Part shown: positions 31,910 through 41,078 of the stretch, in pieces
Position numbering within the stretch: position 1 is the first letter of the stretch
Layout: every line of letters starts with the position of its first letter
The notes under the pieces: generated by a model
The model's database searches: none
Told to the model about the DNA's origin: nothing
Seen by the model: only the letters and a program-made list of their open reading frames with translations
Made by a program: the position numbers and the translations under genes
Assembly: GCA_965203915.1 (NCBI GenBank)
Contig: OZ241918.1
Span: 1,364,001-1,428,000 of the forward strand
DNA from: JASGCL01 sp965203915
GTDB taxonomy: Bacteria > Pseudomonadota > Alphaproteobacteria > JASGCL01
Length of the DNA: 64,000 bases
Direction of reading: 5' to 3'

Positions 31910-32707
31910 TTATTCATAAATATCGAAGTCGAAATATTTGTCGTTGATTTTTTTATACTCACCCGAGGCTCTCACATCCTTGATGGCCTTATTAAGACTA
32001 TCACGCAAGGCTGTATCTTCTTTGCGAACGGCAATCCTTGGCCCGGTGCCAAGCAGCACTGCATCCCTATGGCCATGGCCAAAAAAATCAAGCTGGGCTG
32101 CCTTGGCTTCTTTGCTTGCTAAGAAATCTTTCATACCAATTTTATCTTGGAACACCGCATCCACGCGACCTGCTAACAAATCATTGTTAGCCTCGACCTG
32201 GGTGGCGTAACCACGAATTTTTATGTCAGGGTATTTTGCTTTTATATATTTCTCGTTCACGGTGCCTGCCTGCAGTCCGATTGTTTTACCCTTCATGGCT
32301 TCGGCACTATCGCTGGTCATTTTGCCTTTTTTTCCAATAAAGAAAACAGGGGTTTGCCCATAATATTTATCGGTGAAACCAATTTTCTTTTCGCGTTCAG
32401 CGGTAAAGCCCATCGATGAAATAATAGCATCACATTTTTTTGCCAACAGGGCGGGAATAATCCCGCTCCAATCCACCTTGACCATTTCATATTTCTTGCC
32501 TGCCTTGGCCACGATAGCTTTGCCAATATCGACATCAAATCCCACCACTTCGCCCGACGGGGTCATCTTAGAAAATGGTTCGTAAGCCCCCTCAACACAT
32601 ACCCTCAGCACGTTAGATTCAGCGGCCAAAGCCCTACCCGCCACGCATGCCCCCGCGACAATAACAAGAGCAACCGTCCCCGATTGTAATATTTTTTTAT
32701 TTTTCAT
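31910..32707 (-). CDS. Periplasmic polar amino-acid-binding protein, copy 3
   Basis: Starting at ATG 32707, which has GAAGGA upstream, this is a 265-residue protein with a signal peptide ending GRALAA. Core motifs are EGAYEPFSKMTPSG, VGFDVDIGKAI, FTAEREKKIGFT, GLQAGTVNEKYIKAKY and AVFQDK. It is the closest relative of copy 4; both have GLQAGT, QDK and a TGPRIAVRK segment. Those shared differences suggest a recent duplication and a ligand different from the other three. Confidence 0.9.
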   Translation of the reverse strand: MKNKKILQSGTVALVIVAGACVAGRALAAESNVLRVCVEGAYEPFSKMTPSGEVVGFDVDIGKAIVAKAGKKYEMVKVDWSGIIPALLAKKCDAIISSMGFTAEREKKIGFTDKYYGQTPVFFIGKKGKMTSDSAEAMKGKTIGLQAGTVNEKYIKAKYPDIKIRGYATQVEANNDLLAGRVDAVFQDKIGMKDFLASKEAKAAQLDFFGHGHRDAVLLGTGPRIAVRKEDTALRDSLNKAIKDVRASGEYKKINDKYFDFDIYE

Positions 32708-32746
32708 GACGGTCATCCTTCATATATGATGGTGGTTAATGGTTAG

Positions 32747-33547
32747 TTATTCGTAAGCGTCAAAGTCAAAATACTTGTCGTTGATTTTTTTATACTCGCC
32801 AGAGGCTCGCAAATCCTTGATGGCCTTGTTAAGGCTATCACGCAACACCGTGTCGCCCTTGCGGACAGCAATCCTTGGTCCCGTGCCCAGCAGCACTGGA
32901 TCCTTATGGGCATGACCAAAAACCTCAATCCCCGCCGCCTTGGCTTCTTTGCTTTCTAAAAATTCTTTCATGTTATGCTTGTCTTGAAATACCGCATCCA
33001 ATCGACCTGCTAACAGATCGCTGTTGGCCTCAACCTGGCTGGTGTAAGCACGCACTTTCACATCGGGGTATTTTGTTTTGACATATTTTTCTTTCACCGT
33101 GCCTGCCTGCAAGCCAACTATTTTACCCTTCAGGGCTTCGGTCCTATCACTTGTCACTTTATCTTTTTTGCCAAAAAACCAAGTGGCCGAATTCGATAAC
33201 CCATAATATTTATCGGTAAAATCAAGTTTCTTTTTGCGTTCCTCGGTCACGCCCATCGACGCAATAATGGCATCGCATTTTTTTGCCAACAGGGCGGGAA
33301 TAATCCCGTCCCAATCCATCCTCACCATTTCATATTTCTTGCCTGCTTTTTCCACGATGGCTTTGCCAATATCAATATCAAATCCCACCACCTCGCCCGA
33401 GGACGTCATTTTAGAAAATGGCGGATATGCCCCCTCGACACAAACCCTAACTACCTTGGATTCAACCGCCCATCCCTTGGTTGGCAACAACGCGCCCGCC
33501 AGCAAAAGCAAAGCTACGCCATTCATAAATTTTGTTCGGTTTTTCAT
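32747..33547 (-). CDS. Periplasmic polar amino-acid-binding protein, copy 4
   Basis: Starting at ATG 33547, supported by AAAGGA upstream, this is a 266-residue protein with a signal peptide ending TKGWAV. It has EGAYPPFSKMTSSGEVVGFDIDIGKAI (core as in the paralogues), VTEERKKKLDFT, GLQAGTVKEKYVKTKY and AVFQDK. A two- to three-residue insertion (LSNSATWFF) follows the KYYG block and is not seen in the other copies; it borders the ligand cleft in this fold. It pairs with copy 3 as a sister. Confidence 0.9.
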   Translation of the reverse strand: MKNRTKFMNGVALLLLAGALLPTKGWAVESKVVRVCVEGAYPPFSKMTSSGEVVGFDIDIGKAIVEKAGKKYEMVRMDWDGIIPALLAKKCDAIIASMGVTEERKKKLDFTDKYYGLSNSATWFFGKKDKVTSDRTEALKGKIVGLQAGTVKEKYVKTKYPDVKVRAYTSQVEANSDLLAGRLDAVFQDKHNMKEFLESKEAKAAGIEVFGHAHKDPVLLGTGPRIAVRKGDTVLRDSLNKAIKDLRASGEYKKINDKYFDFDAYE

Positions 33548-33574
33548 GGTATTATTTTTTATCCTTTCAAACAA

Positions 33575-34384
33575 TTATTTATAAATATCGAAATCGAAAT
33601 ATTTATCGTTAATTTTTTTATATTCGCCCGATGCCACCACGTCTTTGATGGCTTTGTTCAAGGCTTGGCGCAATTCTTTTTCGCCCTTGCGCACGCCTAT
33701 GCCAGCGCCATTGCCAAGGATCTTGGTATCGCGATGCTCGCGCCCAAAAAAGGCAAGGCCTGCCTTCTTGGCTTCTTTGCTTTCTAAAAATAATTTGCTG
33801 GGCACGACATCTTGCAAGATAGCATCCACCCGCCCCGCCACAAGGTCATTGTTGGCCTCGACTTGAGAAGCGTAGGAGCGAATCTTCACCTGGGGATATT
33901 TTATTTTCAAATATTCTTCGTTAAAGGTGCCGCGTTGCACCGCGATGGTTTTGCCTTTTAAAGCTTCTGGGGTATCGCTTGTCATTTTGCCTTTTTTCCC
34001 CGCAAACATAATCGGCGGCGCGCCATAATATTTATCAGTAAAATCAATTTTCTCTCTACGTTTTTCGGTCATGCCCATCGAAGAAATAATGGCGTCACAT
34101 TTTTTTCCCAACAGGGCGGGGATAATACCATCCCAATCCATTTTTACCATTTTGTATTCTCTGCCCATTTTTTCAACGATGGCTTTACCGATCTCGTAAT
34201 CAAAGCCACCTATGTCGCCCGAGGGGCCCATATAAGAATAGGGCGGGTTATTACCTTCGATGCAAACTTTTAGCTCTCGACCATGTTCCTTGGTTCCATG
34301 CGCGCTAGCAACATCGGCTAGCAAGGTTTTCAAAATGAGTGAAAGAGCTATTGTCCCACTGGCCCATAATTTTTTATTTTTCAT
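33575..34384 (-). CDS. Periplasmic polar amino-acid-binding protein, copy 5 (first transcribed)
   Basis: This 269-residue precursor has a signal peptide ending LLADVASA, then a His/Glu-rich stretch (HGTKEHGRE). Motifs are EGNNPPYSYMGPSGDIGGFDYEIGKAI (NN and DYE differ from the others), MTEKRREKIDFT, AVQRGTFNEEYLKIKY and AILQDV. It is the first gene of the five-gene array, with AGGAGG 8 bp before the ATG and a 9-bp inverted repeat 20 bp further upstream. The His-rich mature N-terminus could bind metal, but this is only a suggestion. Confidence 0.9.
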   Translation of the reverse strand: MKNKKLWASGTIALSLILKTLLADVASAHGTKEHGRELKVCIEGNNPPYSYMGPSGDIGGFDYEIGKAIVEKMGREYKMVKMDWDGIIPALLGKKCDAIISSMGMTEKRREKIDFTDKYYGAPPIMFAGKKGKMTSDTPEALKGKTIAVQRGTFNEEYLKIKYPQVKIRSYASQVEANNDLVAGRVDAILQDVVPSKLFLESKEAKKAGLAFFGREHRDTKILGNGAGIGVRKGEKELRQALNKAIKDVVASGEYKKINDKYFDFDIYK

Positions 34385-34756
34385 GATACCTCCTATGAAA
34401 AATAACGTATGAATGTCATACGTTGGATTATGCGTGGTTGTGTTCGATGATATTAATCATCGGCACAGCTTTAACCTTATCGCTATATAAAGCCGAACAC
34501 AACAAACCAAAGAATGTATTATTCATTTTATTATCATACATAACAAGAATAATAAAAAAATATACGACCCAGAATATATGTTAAAAATTAACAATAGGGC
34601 GTTCGATAAAAATCATCCTGTTAGGATTGACGAAAGGCTTTGCTAAATCCCTCGTCCGTCATCCTTACCCACCATGCGCCACCATAAATAAGGTGACCAA
34701 GCGGATGTCTGAATGCTCGCAGCCCAACAACAAAGTAAAAAAATAAGGTTAAAAAC
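34385..34756. other. 372-bp intergenic region between the ATPase gene and the binding-protein array
   Basis: No gene is seen. It contains the inverted repeat at 34404-34424 and an AT-rich stretch with a plausible minus-strand promoter around 34500-34560. A moderately GC-rich block (34600-34740) shows no motif I can name. I found no riboswitch consensus. Confidence 0.5.
34404..34424. promoter_or_regulatory. 9-bp inverted repeat upstream of the binding-protein array
   Basis: AACGTATGA (34404-34412), a 3-nt spacer, then TCATACGTT (34416-34424) form a perfect dyad ~14 bp upstream of the AGGAGG ribosome-binding site of copy 5. It is a good candidate for a repressor operator or a leader hairpin controlling the array. 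Confidence 0.55.
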
Positions 34757-35629
34757 CTACTGCAAGAATTTATGCAAGAATTGTTTTAATTCGGGCGTTT
34801 TGGGGTTGGTAAAAATAACCGAGGGAGGCCCTTCCTCAAGCATTTGCCCCTTATGCAAAAAAACCACACGGTCGGCAACATCGCGGGCGAAGGCCATCTC
34901 GTGCGTTACCACCAACATGGTTCGGCCTTCATCGGCCAATTTGCGCAACACCGACAAAACTTCACCCACCAATTCAGGATCCAGGGCCGAGGTCGGTTCG
35001 TCGAACAACATCACGGCGGGCTCCATCATCAGGGCGCGGGCAATAGCAACCCGTTGTTGCTGACCGCCCGATAATTGAATGGGGTAATAGCCATCGTGCG
35101 TTGCGGGAATATTAACTTTATCCAGATACTGCCTTGCGCGCTCCAAAGCCTCCTCCTTCTTCATGTTTTTTACCGTCATCGGGGCCAGTATCATGTTTTC
35201 AATCACGGTTAAGTGACTCCATAGGTTAAAATTTTGAAAAACGAAGCCAACCTCCGCCCGCAGGTTGCGCAATTGCTTTTCATCGGCCGCAACCAATTTT
35301 TCTTTTTCATTTTTTAATTTTAATTCTTCACCCTGAATAATAATATGCCCGCTGTTGGGGTGGTCAAGCAAAGGGATAGCACGTAGCAGGGACGATTTGC
35401 CCGAACCCGATGCACCCAAGATAGCCACCACTTCACCCTTTTGCGCGGTGATAGAAACGCCCTTCAAAACTTGGTTATTGCCAAAGGCCAGGTGCATGTC
35501 CTTCACCACCAACGGCGCCGCGGTTGCCTTACCATTTTTTTTGCTGGGTTGGGCGGCACCATTCAAAACCACGCCACCATTGGCTAGATTTTTCTGGTTT
35601 GAATTCTTTGATGATGATTTGTTGAGCAT
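34757..35629 (-). CDS. Polar amino-acid ABC transporter ATPase (HisP/GlnQ type)
   Basis: This 290-residue protein has the full ABC set: Walker A GASGSGKSS, the Q-loop FVFQNFNLWSHLTV, the signature LSGGQQQRVAIARAL, Walker B VMLFDEPTSALDP and the H-loop LVVTHEMAFA. The first ~35 residues are a polar Asn/Lys-rich extension. It is the only ATPase in the array and is expected to energise both permeases for all five binding proteins. It is upstream of, and separated by 372 bp from, the binding-protein genes, so it may have its own promoter. Confidence 0.93.
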   Translation of the reverse strand: MLNKSSSKNSNQKNLANGGVVLNGAAQPSKKNGKATAAPLVVKDMHLAFGNNQVLKGVSITAQKGEVVAILGASGSGKSSLLRAIPLLDHPNSGHIIIQGEELKLKNEKEKLVAADEKQLRNLRAEVGFVFQNFNLWSHLTVIENMILAPMTVKNMKKEEALERARQYLDKVNIPATHDGYYPIQLSGGQQQRVAIARALMMEPAVMLFDEPTSALDPELVGEVLSVLRKLADEGRTMLVVTHEMAFARDVADRVVFLHKGQMLEEGPPSVIFTNPKTPELKQFLHKFLQ

Positions 35630-35753
35630 TGTTTTATATATTATTTCTATATTTTTTGGGTCAAGTTGGGTGGGTGTGATTATATATTATTTCGTTTTTA
35701 TTATTTTACGCAATTTATTCTACTCACTTCTGCTCATTTTGCAAGCATAAATA

Positions 35754-37313
35754 TTAAATGCAATGTAGAAAGCTTCCCATAACTCTTCCCTTTACCATGC
35801 CGTAGTATCCCATGTCCTTACCTCGCGAATCCTTAGCTTCAAACAATCGGCGATATGGCGGGGCGGACGCCAAGGGGGTGGATTTTTCCCGCGAGGCATT
35901 GTCATCAACCTCTTGGCAATAGTGAAATTCATGAGCAAAATGAGGATGCAAATCGGGGGTATCATCGCCATGGTTAAATATAGCGGTAAAGAAGTTATCT
36001 TGCCATGGTTGGCTTTCTAAAAAAGATATTTTCCTATAGCCAAGGTGTAAGGTTGGTTGGGAGAAACTGGTCATGACGGGCAAAAGATCAAGCGCAGGAA
36101 AATCGACACCCTTGGCGTCGGTTATTTTTTTACCCAACATCATGAAGCCGCCGCATTCGCCATAAATAATTTTTTGGTTTTGGGCGGCAAGCCGCATGGC
36201 CGAAAAAAAATCCGCGGCGCGCGATAATTTTTCCAAATATAATTCGGGATAACCGCCAGGCAAAAATATCGCGGTGGCATCGCGCGATGGTGTTTCGTTA
36301 TTAAGCGGTGAGAAAAAACTTAAGGTAATATTTTTATGCCGCCAAAAAAATACATGATGGGGGTAAAGAAAACCAAAGGCCGCGTCATAAGCAATGGCCA
36401 GGTGCATGGCTTTGGTTTGTAACCTATGACCGCGCGGGGCGCGGGGGGCGGGCACAAGCGATGACATTGTGCTGGTTGATGCGCTGGTTGATGAGCTGGC
36501 TACTTCGCTCGCCGCGCCAACCACGGGGGCGCGCACCATGGTTTCATCCATAATAACTTGCCATAGCTCATTTCCTACTGCCGTTTTAAAATTATCGGCC
36601 ATGGTTAGTAATTGTTGTTCTATCATATGCCATGCTTCGTTGCTCCATTCCTCGGCCTGGTGCAATCCTAAATGACGATGCGGCAAAGTGAAATCTTGCC
36701 TTGGCAAGAAAACCAGCGGCGTGGCATGTTGCCATTTTTGCCAAGCCGTTTGCCAAATTGTTTTTGTGTTTTTTTTATTTTGAGATGGCTTGCCCGCGCC
36801 TGGCTTGCTCGGCATGTCATTTATCACCACCGCCAACAACCGATAATCGGCCGCTATTTTTTTTAAGCTGGCGGCGATGTCATCAGCATCCTCGTCTTGG
36901 CGCACCACCAACAACAGGGGGAAGAAAAATTTTTTGGCAAGCTCGGCGCTGCTGCCCCCGCCATGGATGCTGGGGGCGCGCGCCCCGTCGAATAACCCCA
37001 TCACCCCTTCGATAATTCTCGGCTGTTGTAATATATCTTTTGCAACATCGCCATGGTTGACCGTGTGGTTCAGCAGCATGGTCATTGTATCATCGGTCAT
37101 GGCAAAACCATCCAGGTTAAAACATGGTCGCCCCGTCACCCGCGCGTGAATTTTTCCATCGAGGTAATCAGGCCCAATTTTATAAGCCGTGGGCGCCATG
37201 CCATGTTTTTTACAATGGGCGAGCAAGGCCGCGGTCAGGGTGGTCTTGCCGCTCCCGCTTGCTAATTTTTCTGCCAGGGCAGCAACAATCACCCCGCCAT
37301 ATTTATTGCGCAT
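35754..37313 (-). CDS. cobB: Cobyrinic acid a,c-diamide synthase
   Basis: CobB/CbiA amidates the a and c side chains of the corrin ring using glutamine and ATP. The N-terminal P-loop ASGSGKTT, a YKIGPDYLDGKIH block and NLDGFAM match the family. The C-terminal glutamine-amidotransferase domain has YGECGGFMMLG (catalytic Cys) and a HEFHYCQ segment. At 519 residues it is slightly longer than usual; the linker (~residues 270-300) is Ser/Thr-rich with a 12-bp tandem repeat (36471-36498). cobA lies 48 bp upstream on the same strand. Confidence 0.94.
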   Translation of the reverse strand: MRNKYGGVIVAALAEKLASGSGKTTLTAALLAHCKKHGMAPTAYKIGPDYLDGKIHARVTGRPCFNLDGFAMTDDTMTMLLNHTVNHGDVAKDILQQPRIIEGVMGLFDGARAPSIHGGGSSAELAKKFFFPLLLVVRQDEDADDIAASLKKIAADYRLLAVVINDMPSKPGAGKPSQNKKNTKTIWQTAWQKWQHATPLVFLPRQDFTLPHRHLGLHQAEEWSNEAWHMIEQQLLTMADNFKTAVGNELWQVIMDETMVRAPVVGAASEVASSSTSASTSTMSSLVPAPRAPRGHRLQTKAMHLAIAYDAAFGFLYPHHVFFWRHKNITLSFFSPLNNETPSRDATAIFLPGGYPELYLEKLSRAADFFSAMRLAAQNQKIIYGECGGFMMLGKKITDAKGVDFPALDLLPVMTSFSQPTLHLGYRKISFLESQPWQDNFFTAIFNHGDDTPDLHPHFAHEFHYCQEVDDNASREKSTPLASAPPYRRLFEAKDSRGKDMGYYGMVKGRVMGSFLHCI

Positions 37314-37361
37314 GGTTGCCTATCTTTTTATCTATATTTTTATATAGGTGATTGGGCATGG

Positions 37362-38174
37362 TTATTGCGGTTGCCACCAAGCTAAATCCTCCGCCATGGC
37401 GGCATTTTTTCCTATCACCACGATGGCGGGGGTTTCGGCCTGCTCCGCCAGGGCAGGCAATTCGCACAATGTGCCATGCAACGCCCGTTGTTTGGCGGTG
37501 GTGGCATGGCTGACAATCGCCACGGGTTCGTTTTTGTCGCGCCCCGCGGTCAATAATTTTTTGGTTATCAAGGGTGCATTTTTGATAGCCATGTAAAGCA
37601 CCAGGGTCGGGGCGGCGAAGGCTACCGCTTGCCAATTGATATCTTGCGGCAAATTGTCGTCATTGCCGCCCAATGATTGAAGGCTGTGCGATTCCACCCC
37701 ATGGCCAGTTAAAAATATAACCGCGCTGTTGGTGTCGCGACTGGTAAGGGGGATGCCCGCGTAGGCCAACCCGCCAATCCCGCTGGTGATGCCAGGAACA
37801 ATACGATAGGCTATACCAGCGCGCTTCAGGCTGATGGTTTCTTCTGCCCCGCGACCAAACACAAATGGGTCGCCGCCTTTCAACCGACAGACGCGATTCC
37901 CCGCCAGGGCTTCCTTTATCAATATGGTGGAAATATCTTCTTGCTTGGGCGATGGTTTGCCGCCGCGTTTGCCAGCATATATCAAGCGTGATTTTTTTTG
38001 ACGGTAAGCCAGGATAGAATTTTCCACCAAAGCATCATGCACCACCACATCGGCGGTTTGCAGGGCAAGCACCGCGTGAAGGGTTAGTAATCCTGGGTCG
38101 CCCGGGCCAGCCCCGACCAACCAAACTTCGCCCTTTTTTATACCATTTTTTTTATTGAATAGTTTTTCAACCAT
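37362..38174 (-). CDS. cobA: Uroporphyrinogen-III C-methyltransferase
   Basis: SUMT makes precorrin-2 from uroporphyrinogen III using two SAM, the branch point to cobalamin and sirohaem. The 270-residue protein starts with the family block VWLVGAGPGDPGLLTLHAVLALQ (core GAGPGDP.LLT), followed by ADVVVHDALV, RVCRLKGGDPFVFGRGAEE and the GIPLTSRDTNSAVIFLTGH region. It is upstream of cobB and divergent from cbiD with a 62-bp gap, too short for a cobalamin riboswitch. It lacks fused CysG or HemD domains. Confidence 0.95.
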   Translation of the reverse strand: MVEKLFNKKNGIKKGEVWLVGAGPGDPGLLTLHAVLALQTADVVVHDALVENSILAYRQKKSRLIYAGKRGGKPSPKQEDISTILIKEALAGNRVCRLKGGDPFVFGRGAEETISLKRAGIAYRIVPGITSGIGGLAYAGIPLTSRDTNSAVIFLTGHGVESHSLQSLGGNDDNLPQDINWQAVAFAAPTLVLYMAIKNAPLITKKLLTAGRDKNEPVAIVSHATTAKQRALHGTLCELPALAEQAETPAIVVIGKNAAMAEDLAWWQPQ

Positions 38175-38236
38175 AAGCTCAACCCTATTTTTAGCATTAC
38201 CATTTCTGTGGCAAAAAGCCTATAACTAAAAAAAAC

Positions 38237-39460
38237 ATGACAAGCCATAGCAAAAAAGAAGAAAACAAAGATATTGATTTACCCGAACCCGCCACATTAA
38301 AACGCGGGTGGACCACGGGTGCCAACGCCGCCGCCGCCGCGTTGCTGGGGTTGCAGGCAACCCATCGTGGCGTCAAGCATGTGGATAATAGTTCGGTAAG
38401 CATTGACCTGCCCCATCAGGCGGGGGTGGTTTTCCAACCACAAGATGTGCAAGAAAAAAATGACCGCATTATTGCCAGTTTTAAAAAAGATGCAGGCGAC
38501 GACCCCGATATAACCCATGGGCTTATTATCCGTGCCGAGGTTATCCCCCTGCCCCAAAAAAAACATGACCAGAAAAACCATGACCAAAAAAATAATGGCG
38601 CGCCATCGTTGGAATTATTGGGCGGCACGGGCGTGGGCCGCGTGACCAGGCTGGGCCTGCCCATTGCGGTGGGGTTGCCCGCCATCACCCCCAAACCACG
38701 CGATTACATAAGCAAAAATTTTTACCATTACCTGCAACAACATCCCGACCTGCCCCAAGATTGGCAAGTTATTTTTCATTTAGAAAATGGAGTCGAATTG
38801 GCAAAAAAAACATTGAACCCGCGTTTGGGAATTGTTGACGGCCTATCCATCTTGGGCACCAGCGGTGTTGTCATTCCCTATTCTTGCGCGGCGTGGATTC
38901 ATTCTATCCACCGCTCTATCGATGTTGCCTTGGCTTACCAACAAAACCATTTGTTGGCGGCAACGGGCAGCACCAGCGAAGCCGTTGCCAAAGAAAAATA
39001 TCGCTTCGATGAAGTTGCCATCATCGACATGGGTGATTTTTATGTGGCGACCATGAAATACCTGCATAAAAAAAATTATCATGGCCAATTAACGATAGCG
39101 GGTGGCCCAGGAAAATTATGCAAATTGGCGCAGGGGCATGGCGACCTCCACCATGAGAGAAGCCGCGTTGACATGGCATTGCTGGCGGCGTGGGTTGGTC
39201 AAGATAGCGCCATCCGCACCCTGGCAAGCGCAACAGAAATAAAAACAATGGGCCAGGTATTAACCACGGCTGCGTCAATAGCCGAAGGTTTGGCGATGGT
39301 AAAAAACCTATCGCCCAAGATGGTCGCACCCATTTGCCAGCTGATTTTGGAACAATGCCAACAGCAAACCCAACGAACCTTTCCCCATATCAAAACAAAT
39401 TTTATGATGGTCGATAGGGGGGCGAATATCATGGCAAGTTTAGCATCAACATCATCATGA
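38237..39460 (+). CDS. cbiD: Cobalt-precorrin-5B C1-methyltransferase
   Basis: CbiD methylates C1 of the corrin ring. The 407-residue protein carries the signature LKRGWTTGANAAAAALLGL near the N-terminus (core WTTGxxAAAAA) and GGTGVGRVTRLGLPIAVGLPAI. LGIVDGLSILGTSGVVIPYS and an MGDFYVATMKYLHK stretch occur further on. A 15-bp tandem duplication (38564-38593) encodes HDQKN twice in a surface-like insertion. Its 3' end overlaps the next gene by 4 bp (ATGA). CbiD is typical of anaerobic-type routes but also occurs in some alphaproteobacteria. Confidence 0.93.
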   Translation: MTSHSKKEENKDIDLPEPATLKRGWTTGANAAAAALLGLQATHRGVKHVDNSSVSIDLPHQAGVVFQPQDVQEKNDRIIASFKKDAGDDPDITHGLIIRAEVIPLPQKKHDQKNHDQKNNGAPSLELLGGTGVGRVTRLGLPIAVGLPAITPKPRDYISKNFYHYLQQHPDLPQDWQVIFHLENGVELAKKTLNPRLGIVDGLSILGTSGVVIPYSCAAWIHSIHRSIDVALAYQQNHLLAATGSTSEAVAKEKYRFDEVAIIDMGDFYVATMKYLHKKNYHGQLTIAGGPGKLCKLAQGHGDLHHERSRVDMALLAAWVGQDSAIRTLASATEIKTMGQVLTTAASIAEGLAMVKNLSPKMVAPICQLILEQCQQQTQRTFPHIKTNFMMVDRGANIMASLASTSS

Positions 39461-40380
39461 CAAGAAAAAATATTCTAATATTGGGTGGGACATTTTTGGC
39501 GCGCGACCTGTTGCAAAAAATATTGGCAAGGGAGGCAGATGTTTTTTGTTTCTATAGTTTAAAAAATATTAATAGCGCGCGTTTTTTGCCCGCCATCCAT
39601 CCATCGCAACCCGCCAAAATTATTTCGGGCGGGTTTGCGCAATATGATGCCGCGCAAGATTCGGTAAAAGAATCGGCGGCGGGCTTGGCCATATTTTGCA
39701 AAAAAGAAAAAATGGATGCTGTGGTGTTGGCGCTAAGCCCCTTCGCCCAAAATATGTTACAAACCAGCTGTCGGGTGGGTGAAGAATTATCATTGCCATT
39801 ATTTTTTTTACGACCAAAACCGTGGCTATTTGACAATAAACTATTAAACAAAAATATATTTTTTGCTGATAACATAGAAAAATTGGTTGATGTATTTTTT
39901 GCTGCCTGGCGCGGCGATGCACCAATTGCTGACAATAAAAAAGCAACTATTTTTTTAGCATTGGGAGCGAAGGATGGTAAGAATTTTTTAACCGCGCTTG
40001 GAAAAAAATTAACGACCAACCCCGCCGTCCCTTTGCCAAAAATTATATGGCGCGCCATTTACCCGCCAGACAATATACCCGCCAACAATATGATTAAGGG
40101 ATTAGAAACAACAACAATAGAAATTATTTTATCGCCACCGCAAAATTTGGCGACCGAAAAAGAATTTTTGCAAAAAAATGACGTTCATTTTCTGATCGCA
40201 AAAAATAGCGGCGGCGACAACACCAACAACAAAAATAAAATTGATGCAGCCTGTCAAGCGCGCATACCCTGTTTTTTGTTATCGCCGCCATCACTGCCCG
40301 CGGACACGCCAACAAAAAATATATTCTTCGATGTCGATGAACTTGCCCAACAAATTATTAAAAAATTTTCGGCGCAATAA
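39457..40380 (+). CDS. cobK: Precorrin-6A reductase-like protein
   Basis: CobK/CbiJ reduces precorrin-6A with NADPH. The 307-residue protein starts ILILGGTFLARDLLQKIL (family ILILGGTxEAR), then has IISGGFAQYD and DAVVLALSPFAQNM, which corresponds to the family DATHPFA segment but lacks its His. The C-terminal half ends in a FLLSPPSLP and DVDELAQQI block, as in CobK. It overlaps cbiD by 4 bp, so translation is coupled. Identity is moderate and the altered DATHPFA segment is notable; an inactive or divergent enzyme cannot be excluded. Confidence 0.75.
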   Translation: MTRKNILILGGTFLARDLLQKILAREADVFCFYSLKNINSARFLPAIHPSQPAKIISGGFAQYDAAQDSVKESAAGLAIFCKKEKMDAVVLALSPFAQNMLQTSCRVGEELSLPLFFLRPKPWLFDNKLLNKNIFFADNIEKLVDVFFAAWRGDAPIADNKKATIFLALGAKDGKNFLTALGKKLTTNPAVPLPKIIWRAIYPPDNIPANNMIKGLETTTIEIILSPPQNLATEKEFLQKNDVHFLIAKNSGGDNTNNKNKIDAACQARIPCFLLSPPSLPADTPTKNIFFDVDELAQQIIKKFSAQ

Positions 40381-40415
40381 ATAGCAAGCAGGCTGGCTTG
40401 CAAGCAATAAAGCAA

Positions 40416-41078
40416 TTATTGTACGTGACTGATTTTATCAAATAAAATCGCGGCTTCGCCCTGCCAAGCGCGCAAATGGGCGGCAGTATAATCTTTCAAC
40501 AACATCGATTCATAACGCAATTGCCGTTCGCCCGCCGACTTAACCCCCGCGGCCTTGGCCACCAAACACCAGATATAGGCTTTAACGGGGTCGGCCACCA
40601 CCCCTTCCCCATATTGGTAGGCTTGCGACAGCGCGTCCATAGCGGGGGTGATACCGTGCATCGCGGCTTTACGAAAATGCCTGACGGCGGCCACGGGGTT
40701 ACGCCGTGTATTGCCTTCGCCGCTAAAATACAAATTGGCCAAATGGAAACTTGCCAAGGGATGCCCACCCGCGACCGCGGTGGCGGCTTCGTAACTTCTT
40801 ATCGCGCCGTCGATGTCGCCCCTGCGTTCGCGCGCCAAACCCTGTTCAAATAAATTTTTACCAGCCTCATCGTCGCTGTTCTCGCTTGTTTCCTTCGCCT
40901 TAACGGGACCGCGGAATAACCCGACAACCCAGCGTATTATTACCACCACAACATGGACGGCAACCCTTAAAATAACAACAAATAGCAAAGCCAACAGCAC
41001 CAACAAAAAAATGCCAGGCACGCCAGACTCGACCAAAATGGTAGCCTTATTGGTAATATAGGAAGAAATATCGGTCAT
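40416..41078 (-). CDS. Membrane-anchored Sel1/TPR-repeat protein
   Basis: This 220-residue protein has one strong membrane segment (about residues 21-50, rich in Val/Leu) followed by a soluble region with Sel1-like repeats. The units include EQGLARERRGDIDGAIRSYEAA, ASFHLANLYFSGEG...PVAAVRHFRKAA, and DALSQAYQYGEGVVADPVKAYIWCLVAKAAG. Such proteins usually scaffold other proteins. It stands alone between the cobalamin genes and argO. No specific partner can be named. Confidence 0.75.
   Translation of the reverse strand: MTDISSYITNKATILVESGVPGIFLLVLLALLFVVILRVAVHVVVVIIRWVVGLFRGPVKAKETSENSDDEAGKNLFEQGLARERRGDIDGAIRSYEAATAVAGGHPLASFHLANLYFSGEGNTRRNPVAAVRHFRKAAMHGITPAMDALSQAYQYGEGVVADPVKAYIWCLVAKAAGVKSAGERQLRYESMLLKDYTAAHLRAWQGEAAILFDKISHVQ

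Noticed and set aside
37314..38236. Cobalamin riboswitch near cobA/cbiD
   Set aside because: The divergent gap is only 62 bp and no B12-box consensus was seen; the cobS leader has only a long inverted repeat.
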